7,173 nucleotides of DNA, from assembly GCA_047611425.1 (NCBI GenBank), contig JBLFWJ010000169.1, positions 1 to 7,173 of the forward strand. Reading direction: 5' to 3'. The position numbers and the translations under genes are program-made. The DNA is from JBLFWJ01 sp047611425 (GTDB lineage Bacteria > Bacteroidota > Bacteroidia > UBA10329). Under the pieces are notes generated by a model. It did not search any database, was not told the DNA's origin, and was given only the letters and a program-made list of their open reading frames with translations. Below, one piece after another: positions 1 to 4,711 of this stretch (position 1 is its first letter; every line of letters begins with the position of its first letter).

Positions 1-701
1 GTTACGTCAGCACGACCTTTGGTAAGCTTGAAATCAGCACTCTTACCTTCCAATCCTTTCCCTCCTTTAGAGGTGCCAAATTCGAGTGAGACACCTTCAT
101 AATGTAAAGTTTTTGCCTCTTCTTCAGTAATCGCAACTTTTTTTGTTGGGTCGAAACCTGTTGCAGTTTCCTCAAGCACAGTATCAATCGTTTCCTCAAC
201 TTCTGGCTCTTTTTCTGCAACTTCAGCAATCTCAACGTCCTCAATAATCTTAGGCTCTACGGTTTCACTCACCACTTCTTCAGCAACTTTCTTTTCCTCA
301 ATTACCAGTTTTTGGTCACCCTTTAAAGTAATCTTGAAGTTGGTTGAAGCTAAGATTTCATTCTCCGGAGTAAATGCCGAAACGACATGCTCTCCAGCAT
401 GCTTAAATTCAATATCAGCACCAACCCAATTTCTACCTTGAGAAACATTGATATAGAAAGCTTGAGCAGGAATTTTCTTTCCGTCCTCAACCTCAATAAG
501 CATGTTCAATTTAGATTTATCAATAGTGGTTTTACCATTATTGTAGAGGACTTTGAGTTGCAGAGGTAAAGAGTCCACCACAATTTGAGTCACAACATTT
601 TTTGGTTGTCCAGTATTCGTAAATCTTTCGCAGAGAATTACTTCCTGAGCAAAACCTGAGGCAGCAACAAACAGCAAAAGAATCAACATCTGTAATTTCA
701 T
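1..701 (-). CDS. Secreted protein of unknown function, 3' end cut by window edge
   Basis: I do not recognise a named family. The frame is open from an ATG at 699-701 to the left edge (233 complete codons), so the C-terminus is missing. The N-terminus is a clear signal peptide: MKLQ, a hydrophobic stretch at residues 5-14, then SGFAQ, with cleavage likely after A18 or Q19. Residues 20-126 are rich in alternating hydrophobic residues with an aromatic 'NWVGADIEF' segment, suggesting a beta-rich domain. Residues 135-180 form an acidic Glu/Val/Ala/Pro-rich linker without predicted fold, followed by the start of a second domain from about 183. An in-frame ATG at 720-722 would add seven residues (MTDQSGR) before the signal peptide; I prefer 701 because it puts K2 directly before the hydrophobic core. 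A 12-base near-palindrome (CAGATTGATCTG, 707-718) lies between the two starts. The gene follows the tRNA on the same strand with no visible terminator between them. It is probably periplasmic or surface-anchored. Confidence 0.82.
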   Translation of the reverse strand, partial: MKLQMLILLLFVAASGFAQEVILCERFTNTGQPKNVVTQIVVDSLPLQLKVLYNNGKTTIDKSKLNMLIEVEDGKKIPAQAFYINVSQGRNWVGADIEFKHAGEHVVSAFTPENEILASTNFKITLKGDQKLVIEEKKVAEEVVSETVEPKIIEDVEIAEVAEKEPEVEETIDTVLEETATGFDPTKKVAITEEEAKTLHYEGVSLEFGTSKGGKGLEGKSADFKLTKGRADV

Positions 702-761
702 TCTTCCAGATTGATCTGTCATTTGCTGTACTACGTTATTCGAGGAATTTGGTTTAATCTG

Positions 762-845
762 TGCCCAGGACTGGACTCGAACCAGCACACCCTTTCGAGC
801 ACAAGCCCCTCAAGCTTGCGTGTCTACCAATTTCACCACCTGGGC
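762..845 (-). tRNA. tRNA-Leu, anticodon GAG
   Basis: Read on the minus strand, a perfect 7-bp acceptor stem forms between GCCCAGG (845-839) and CCTGGGC (769-763), with discriminator A at 762. The D-arm contains the typical AAATTGGTAGACAC segment. The anticodon stem CAAGC/GCTTG (818-814 with 806-802) closes a seven-base loop TTGAGGG, placing the anticodon GAG at 811-809, which decodes CUC/CUU leucine codons. A long variable arm, as expected for a class II tRNA, precedes a T-arm with the TTCGAGT loop. The length of 84 bases fits tRNA-Leu. The 3' CCA is not encoded (the next bases read C-A after the discriminator), so it must be added after transcription. Confidence 0.96.
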
Positions 846-855
846 AATGGAGGCG

Positions 856-882
856 CAAATTTATTCTTTTTGACTTTGCCAA
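856..882 (-). promoter_or_regulatory. Probable promoter of tRNA-Leu
   Basis: On the minus strand the eight bases TAAATTTG (863-856) match the Bacteroidota -7 consensus TAnnTTTG exactly and end ten bases before the mature tRNA 5' end, the expected distance for a short leader. A TTG at 882-880 lies 16 bases further upstream and could serve as a -33 element, although the spacing is a little short of the usual 19-21 bases. The -7 match is direct; promoter function is inferred. Confidence 0.45.
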
Positions 883-898
883 GACTATAATCCTGCTG

Positions 899-921
899 AC
901 AAAATGAACCTTTGATTTTGT
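899..921. promoter_or_regulatory. Inverted repeat upstream of the Crp/Fnr gene, candidate operator
   Basis: ACAAAAT (899-905) and ATTTTGT (915-921) are perfect 7-bp inverted arms separated by nine bases; AA/TT at 907-908 and 912-913 extends the symmetry inward after one mismatch. The centre is at 910, about 44 bases before the GTG start of the regulator. The right arm overlaps TGATTTTG (913-920), one mismatch from the -7 consensus TAnnTTTG, so a protein bound here would cover the likely promoter. Autoregulation by the adjacent Crp/Fnr protein is the natural guess, but the spacing is wider than the classic Crp or FNR sites, so another regulator or a transcript hairpin is possible. Confidence 0.4.
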
Positions 922-953
922 AACAGGTTTACCATCCAACCAACCGCATAATC

Positions 954-1634
954 GTGAATCATCATACAAAGATTTGGCATCTGGAACGCATCGATATCCT
1001 TAAGGACCTCAGCCATGAGGAACTAGGAGAAATGGATCGCGTAACCGTTATGAAGACAAAAGAAAAAGGAAGCTATATCTACTTTCCGAATGAGCCGTCC
1101 AAGGTCGTTTTCTTTCTAAAGGCTGGACGAGTAAAGATTGGGGCCTATTCAAAGGATGGAAAAGAAGTAATCAAAACCATAGTTCATCCGGGAGACATGT
1201 TTGGGGAACTGGGATTGGTGGGAGAAGACAACCGAAAAGACTTTGCTATTGCGATGGACGATGAGGTTCGTCTCTGCACGCTTGCCGTTGAAGAGGCTTT
1301 AGGAATGATGCGAAACAACGCAGACTTAGGGCTTAAAGTAAGCGCGCGAATCGGAGATCGATTGATGAAGCTTGAAAGAAGGTTTGAGTCGCTTGTTTTC
1401 AAAGATGCTCGAACCAGAATAGTCGAGTTCGTAAAAAATATGGCTTTAGAAAGAGGAGTGAAGTATGCAGATGAGATTCAATTAGACCTTTCGCTAACAC
1501 ATCAGGATATTGCCAACTTGACTGCTACATCTAGGCAAACAGTAACTACTGTTTTAAACGAATTAAAAGAGGAGAAGATCATCAATTTTGATCGGCAAAC
1601 GATCCTGGTTCACGACATAAAAAAGCTGATATGA
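954..1634 (+). CDS. Crp/Fnr-family transcriptional regulator
   Basis: A 226-residue one-component regulator, normal length for the family. Residues 10-125 form the cyclic-nucleotide-binding-type beta-roll with 'PGDMFGELGL' at 79-88. The dimerisation helix lies around 125-160, and a winged helix-turn-helix at 181-204 carries the recognition segment TSRQTVTTVLNEL. The phosphate-binding cassette reads N-R-K-D-F (93-97) rather than the Arg-Ser pair of cAMP-binding Crp, and the protein has only one cysteine (C108), so neither cAMP binding nor an FNR-type iron-sulphur cluster is supported; the ligand is unknown. The start is GTG: no ATG occurs in frame between the TAA at 921-923 and the conserved N-terminal 'KIWHLERIDIL' segment. 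The stop overlaps the next gene's ATG (ATGA, 1631-1634), indicating translational coupling. It likely controls the downstream unit and perhaps itself through the dyad at 899-921. Confidence 0.93.
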   Translation: MNHHTKIWHLERIDILKDLSHEELGEMDRVTVMKTKEKGSYIYFPNEPSKVVFFLKAGRVKIGAYSKDGKEVIKTIVHPGDMFGELGLVGEDNRKDFAIAMDDEVRLCTLAVEEALGMMRNNADLGLKVSARIGDRLMKLERRFESLVFKDARTRIVEFVKNMALERGVKYADEIQLDLSLTHQDIANLTATSRQTVTTVLNELKEEKIINFDRQTILVHDIKKLI

Positions 1635-1852
1635 CCTTTACGCTTTTCATCGCAGAGAACTGCCATCAGTGTTCTCAAGTTGCTCAATGGGTTAAGGATA
1701 ACACTCAAGTACCTATTCTAAATGTTGATACTGACGGAGCAAAGCCACCAATTCCAACGTTTATTTTTCCCGCTCTTTTTCAGAACGAAGGGTTGAAGGC
1801 ATATGGCGAGGATATCATTCCAATCTTGAAGAGAAATCTTGATGTAGCCTAA
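1631..1852 (+). CDS. Small glutaredoxin/thioredoxin-fold protein with CxxC motif
   Basis: A 73-residue protein beginning with a beta strand (TFTLFIAEN) followed directly by Cys-His-Gln-Cys at residues 11-14, the position of the redox pair in glutaredoxins. Residues 26-34 give a second strand (VPILNVDTD). Residues 45-60 (IFPALFQNEGLKAYGE) line up with the glutaredoxin cis-proline strand, P47 being the candidate cis-proline, followed by a terminal helix. It is slightly shorter than typical glutaredoxins (about 80-85) and lacks the usual Gly-Gly before the last helix, so glutathione use is uncertain. There is no signal peptide, so it acts in the cytoplasm. The four-base ATGA overlap with the Crp/Fnr gene means the two are made together; thiol redox exchange with the regulator or with a downstream enzyme is a plausible but unproven role. 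Confidence 0.85.
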   Translation: MTFTLFIAENCHQCSQVAQWVKDNTQVPILNVDTDGAKPPIPTFIFPALFQNEGLKAYGEDIIPILKRNLDVA

Positions 1853-1875
1853 TCATCTCCATAAGGTGCTTTGGC

Positions 1876-1883
1876 TATCTTTG
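1876..1883 (+). promoter_or_regulatory. Candidate internal -7 promoter element before rocD
   Basis: TATCTTTG matches TAnnTTTG exactly and sits 17 bases before the ATG at 1901. No TTG or TTTG lies at the expected -33 distance, so the match could be chance. If real, rocD has its own promoter with a very short leader, and the upstream TTG at 1871 could not be its start codon. Confidence 0.3.
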
Positions 1884-1900
1884 GGCCAAACGCATTTGAT

Positions 1901-3151
1901 ATGGATACAATGATTAAAACACAAGGGCCAGCAGAGCAGGCGATAGCATTAGAAGACAAGTACGGAGCCCACAATTACCACCCGTTGGCAGTTGTCTTAG
2001 AACGAGGTGAAGGCGTATACGTTTGGGATGTAAACGGAAAAAAATACTATGATTTCCTTTCAGCATACAGTGCTGTAAATCAAGGTCATTGTCATCCTAA
2101 GATTGTTGATGCCATGATTGATCAGGCAAAAACACTTTGCCTTACGAGTCGTGCATTTCATAATGATCAGCTAGGAAAATACGAGCAGTTTGCCTGCGAA
2201 TATTTCGGGTATGACAAATTGCTGCCTATGAACACAGGGGCTGAGGCGGTGGAAACTGCTTTGAAAATGTGCAGAAAATGGGCCTACGAGAAGAAGGGTG
2301 TTGCAGCTGACAAGGCAAAAATCTTAGTATGCGAAGGAAATTTCCACGGAAGAACAACCACAATCGTTTCGTTCTCAAACGACCCTGTTGCCAGAAACAA
2401 CTTTGGACCATACACACCAGGTTTTGAGATGATTCCTTACAATGATCTTGAAGCTTTGGAAATGGCTTTGAAGCAGGAAAATATTGCTGGATTTCTGATA
2501 GAGCCTATTCAAGGAGAAGCTGGTGTAAATGTGCCATCTGATGGTTACTTGACCCAAGTTCGCGAGTTATGTACCAAATACAATGCACTTTTTATTGCAG
2601 ATGAAGTTCAAACTGGTATTGCAAGAACAGGAAGGTTGCTTGCTGTAGATCACGAAGAAGTTAGACCAGACATCATTATTCTTGGTAAAGCGCTTTCAGG
2701 TGGAATGTATCCCGTGTCAGCTGTACTTGCTGATGATGAGATTATGCTTTGCATTAATCCAGGCGAGCACGGAAGTACATTTGGTGGTAACCCAATTGGC
2801 GCACGTGTTGCAATTGCCGCTTTGAATGTTGTTAAAGATGAAGGATTGGCAGAAAACGCTGAACGACTCGGAAACTTATTCAGAGAAAGGATTCAATTGT
2901 TGGTTGACAGTTGTGATCTTGTGAATGGCGTAAGAGGTAAAGGATTGCTTAATGCGATTCTGATTAATGATTCAGAGGACAGCGACACAGCCATGGACAT
3001 TTGCATCAAGTTGGCTGAGAATGGACTGTTGGCTAAGCCAACACATGGAAACATCATTCGTTTTGCTCCACCGTTGGTAATGAATGAGGAACAATTATTG
3101 GAGTGTGTGGATATTATCTCATCTACTATTTCCAATTTTGAAAAAGGTTGA
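1901..3151 (+). CDS. rocD: Ornithine--oxo-acid aminotransferase (ornithine 5-aminotransferase)
   Basis: A PLP-dependent class III (acetylornithine/ornithine-type) aminotransferase of 416 residues that transfers the delta-amino group of ornithine to 2-oxoglutarate, giving glutamate-5-semialdehyde/P5C and glutamate in the cytoplasm. Diagnostic segments, in order: DKYGAHNYHPL, FLSAYSAVNQGHCHP, the PLP-phosphate segment MNTGAEAVETALK, GNFHGRT, EPIQGEAG, the ADEVQTG aspartate that binds the pyridine nitrogen, the Schiff-base lysine in IILGKALSGG (codon 2687-2689, K263 from this start), and HGSTFGGNP. All expected key residues are present and length is normal. I chose ATG 1901 because homologues have only a short tail before the ALEDKYG motif; a TTG at 1871, preceded by AAGG, would add ten residues, and ATG 1910 would remove three. 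The gene begins 48 bases after the mini-redoxin, and its stop overlaps the next gene's TTG start. Confidence 0.95.
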   Translation: MDTMIKTQGPAEQAIALEDKYGAHNYHPLAVVLERGEGVYVWDVNGKKYYDFLSAYSAVNQGHCHPKIVDAMIDQAKTLCLTSRAFHNDQLGKYEQFACEYFGYDKLLPMNTGAEAVETALKMCRKWAYEKKGVAADKAKILVCEGNFHGRTTTIVSFSNDPVARNNFGPYTPGFEMIPYNDLEALEMALKQENIAGFLIEPIQGEAGVNVPSDGYLTQVRELCTKYNALFIADEVQTGIARTGRLLAVDHEEVRPDIIILGKALSGGMYPVSAVLADDEIMLCINPGEHGSTFGGNPIGARVAIAALNVVKDEGLAENAERLGNLFRERIQLLVDSCDLVNGVRGKGLLNAILINDSEDSDTAMDICIKLAENGLLAKPTHGNIIRFAPPLVMNEEQLLECVDIISSTISNFEKG

Positions 3152-3621
3152 AACCTGAGTCTTTCTTAATATCAAAGTCAAGCAATATCCGGTCTGTAGT
3201 TCTTACCGGATTGATGGTGGTTTGCAGTCTTAGCCTAGTTGCTCAGGACTCAGAACCACCTGCGCCACAGGATCTTCAAAGGTTCGGTTATTCATTCTTA
3301 ACTGGTGATACGGCTGTATGGGCGTACATACAGGATGATGACATGTACCATCTCGCAAAGGCGATTAACAAGCGGGATTCAGTACAACTGAATTCCATTA
3401 AAAGGGATGATTTCTATTTCTTCGGTCTCGCGTTGCTCAAATTGGACAAGACCCAATTAGAAAAGCTTCGTAACGATGACCTCTACTTTGTAGGTGCAGC
3501 AATCCTTGAACGAACGATTGCTTATTTGGAAAACGTTAAAAGTGATGAATTCTACTTTCTAGGACGAGCAATCGTTTTAAGAAATATCAAAGAGTTGGAC
3601 AATATCAAACCAAAACAATAA
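3148..3621 (+). CDS. Small exported protein built of five 23-residue repeats, function unknown
   Basis: I do not recognise this 157-residue protein. Residues 1-33 form a signal peptide: basic residues K10 and R15, a hydrophobic core at 17-32, then VAQ with likely cleavage near A32/Q33. After a short Pro-rich linker (34-39), residues 40-154 are five head-to-tail units of exactly 23 residues, followed only by PKQ. Repeat consensus: x-D-[DE]-[FLM]-Y-F-x-G-x-A-[IL]-L, then about six variable residues, then L-[EDN]-[NSK]-[IVL]-[KR]. The first unit is the most divergent (QDLQRFGYSF; Trp replaces the later Leu). The pattern suggests short helices stacking as a solenoid, but the fold is not established. 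The start is TTG: it overlaps the rocD stop (TTGA, 3148-3151), and the only in-frame ATG falls inside the hydrophobic core. Its stop overlaps the next gene's ATG (TAATG). An envelope role coupled to its operon partners is likely; nothing more specific can be said. Confidence 0.85.
   Translation: MKPESFLISKSSNIRSVVLTGLMVVCSLSLVAQDSEPPAPQDLQRFGYSFLTGDTAVWAYIQDDDMYHLAKAINKRDSVQLNSIKRDDFYFFGLALLKLDKTQLEKLRNDDLYFVGAAILERTIAYLENVKSDEFYFLGRAIVLRNIKELDNIKPKQ
3265..3609 (+). repeat. Five tandem 69-bp units encoding 23-residue repeats
   Basis: Units at 3265-3333, 3334-3402, 3403-3471, 3472-3540 and 3541-3609 keep exact 69-base periodicity. Units 2-5 share Asp at repeat position 2, Tyr at 5, Ala at 10, Leu at 19 and Lys/Arg at 23. 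Units 3-5 also share Phe at 6 and Gly at 8. Conservation is at protein level while the DNA has diverged, so the duplications are old and maintained by selection rather than a recent slippage product. Confidence 0.85.
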
Positions 3622-4142
3622 TGATTACGATAATTGCCGCCACAGACCGTTCAGATAGCTACAGTAATCGCCTTGCAACTATTGTGGCCGAGAAGGCAAA
3701 AGCGCATAATGAAACATGCCAAGTCCTAGATTTAAGTACCATCAGACCAGCAATTTTAGCCGAAGGCAGTTATGGTGATCCAGGGCCAGAGATGGAAATA
3801 CTGGAAGAACAATTCATCGTTGGGTCTGATAGATTGGTTCTAGTTGTTCCAGAATACAACGGTGGTTTCCCAGGCATCCTCAAATACTTCATCGACCTAT
3901 GCAAACAACCGGTTTGGAAAGGCAAAAAGATTTGCCTGATTGGAATAGGTGCGGGGAGAGGAGGCAATCTAAGGGGTATTGAACACCTGACTGGAATCCT
4001 TCACTATTTGCGATGCGAAGTTTGCTCATCCAAAATGTACATCAATTCCATTCAGAATTTCATTTCTGAAGAAGGCAAAATGACCGATGACTTTACCGAC
4101 AAATTGCTCGATGAGCAGCTGGCGGATTTTATGTCGTTTTAA
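3621..4142 (+). CDS. NADPH-dependent FMN reductase family flavoprotein
   Basis: A 173-residue flavodoxin-fold oxidoreductase of the SsuE/ChrR/azoreductase-like family, expected to bind FMN and reduce flavin, quinones or other electrophiles with NAD(P)H in the cytoplasm. The N-terminal strand MITIIAAT is followed by the FMN-phosphate loop (D9-R-S-D-S-Y-S-N16). The family hallmark VPEYNGGFPGILKYFIDL is at 76-93, and ICLIGIGAGRGG at 104-115 forms the next flavin-side loop. Length fits the family (about 170-190). The start ATG shares one base with the stop of the exported repeat protein (TAATG), implying coupled translation as last gene of the unit; a hairpin terminator follows after four bases. 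The physiological substrate cannot be told from the sequence; redox housekeeping beside the CxxC protein is a reasonable inference. Confidence 0.92.
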   Translation: MITIIAATDRSDSYSNRLATIVAEKAKAHNETCQVLDLSTIRPAILAEGSYGDPGPEMEILEEQFIVGSDRLVLVVPEYNGGFPGILKYFIDLCKQPVWKGKKICLIGIGAGRGGNLRGIEHLTGILHYLRCEVCSSKMYINSIQNFISEEGKMTDDFTDKLLDEQLADFMSF

Positions 4143-4146
4143 ATGC

Positions 4147-4178
4147 AAAAAAGCCACTCAAAACTCGTGAGTGGCTTT
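4147..4178. terminator. Intrinsic terminator between convergent units
   Basis: AAAGCCACTCA (4150-4160) pairs perfectly over 11 bp with TGAGTGGCTTT (4168-4178) around a seven-base loop. On the minus strand the stem runs into six Ts (complement of 4147-4152), making a strong terminator for the PUR/ABC unit. On the plus strand only three Ts follow the stem, so it is weaker but well placed, starting four bases after the flavoprotein stop. It most likely serves both directions. Confidence 0.88.
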
Positions 4179-4201
4179 CGAAATAGTAGGTCGGTCAACC
4201 T

Positions 4202-4636
4202 TTATTCGTCTGTATTCTTTCCAAGATCATCAAAATCAACATCAGAAAAACTCTCTGCAGATGCCTCTTTTGTAGCAGTTTCTTCAACAGCCTTTGGTTC
4301 TTCGGTTACAGTTTCTTCTGCCGCTGGAGAAGCCTCTGCTGGAGCTTTATGTTCATGAGGCTTGTTCCCGTAGTCCTCACCTTTGTTCTCTTTAATGAAC
4401 TCAAGACAACTCTCAAACCCTTCGCTAAACTTGTCGAAGTCTTCCTTATAAAGGAAAATCTTGTGCTTGTCGTAAATGAACTTTCCATTGTCGTCCATTC
4501 TTCGCTTGCTCTCTGTAATGGTGATGTAATAATCGTCACCTCTTGTAGCTTTTACATCGAAGAAATACGTCCTCTTTCCAGCTCTTACGGGATTTGAAAA
4601 GATGTCGTCCTGTCTGTTAAAATCTGAATCGCTCAT
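4202..4636 (-). CDS. PUR-alpha-like DNA/RNA-binding protein (DUF3276 family)
   Basis: A 144-residue protein. Residues about 15-85 match the bacterial PUR domain found in Bacteroidota and spirochaetes: an NPVRAGKRTYFFDVKAT segment, DDYYITITESKRR, a KFIYDKHKIFLY strand and a DFDKFSEGFESCLEFIKE helix, i.e. the beta-beta-beta-beta-alpha PUR repeat with aromatic and basic faces that bind single-stranded DNA or RNA. Residues 95-128 are an Ala/Glu/Pro/Thr-rich, presumably disordered tail, ending in an acidic tip with aromatics (SFSDVDFDDLGK, 129-140). The one PUR repeat means it must dimerise to form a full binding unit, as in the family. It follows the ABC exporter on the same strand after 75 bases but has a good -7 match of its own, so it may be transcribed separately. 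It ends 24 bases before the terminator stem. Confidence 0.9.
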   Translation of the reverse strand: MSDSDFNRQDDIFSNPVRAGKRTYFFDVKATRGDDYYITITESKRRMDDNGKFIYDKHKIFLYKEDFDKFSEGFESCLEFIKENKGEDYGNKPHEHKAPAEASPAAEETVTEEPKAVEETATKEASAESFSDVDFDDLGKNTDE

Positions 4637-4675
4637 AGCCTCTATTCTATTCGGAATTATTGTGGTTGACTATCC

Positions 4676-4683
4676 CAAATATA
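4676..4683 (-). promoter_or_regulatory. Candidate -7 promoter element for the PUR-alpha-like gene
   Basis: On the minus strand TATATTTG (4683-4676) matches TAnnTTTG exactly, about 40 bases upstream of the ATG at 4636, inside the 75-base gap after the ABC exporter. No clear TTTG lies at the -33 distance. An independent promoter would let this abundant-type nucleic-acid-binding protein be expressed without the transporter. Confidence 0.4.
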
Positions 4684-4711
4684 AATGTTTTGAGGTAGTA
4701 CCGTGTTTCCC

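Noticed and set aside
2..244. 80-codon Lys/Arg/Leu-rich open frame on the minus strand
   Set aside because: It is a shifted-frame reading of the Glu-rich linker of the secreted protein; the real frame is continuous from its signal peptide to the edge.
870..891. TTGACT and TATAAT resembling an E. coli sigma-70 promoter
   Set aside because: The two hexamers are only ten bases apart, far from the required 17, and Bacteroidota primary sigma factors use a different consensus.
754..969. Open frame of 71 codons on the minus strand across the tRNA
   Set aside because: Its sequence is the familiar spurious translation of a tRNA-Leu gene; the tRNA cloverleaf explains the conservation.
2775..2782. TACATTTG matching the -7 consensus inside rocD
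   Set aside because: It encodes the conserved STFGG segment; the match is expected by chance in AT-rich coding DNA and shows that single -7 matches are weak evidence.
3265..3609. Possibility that the 69-base period is a CRISPR-like or recent DNA tandem repeat
   Set aside because: The units are conserved only at amino acid level and have no near-identical DNA repeats or unique spacers; the frame is intact throughout.
4143..4358. Ser/Ala-rich open frame on the plus strand
   Set aside because: It is antisense to the repetitive Ala/Glu tail of the PUR protein and begins in the terminator stem; its composition is a by-product of the GCT/GAA-rich codons opposite.
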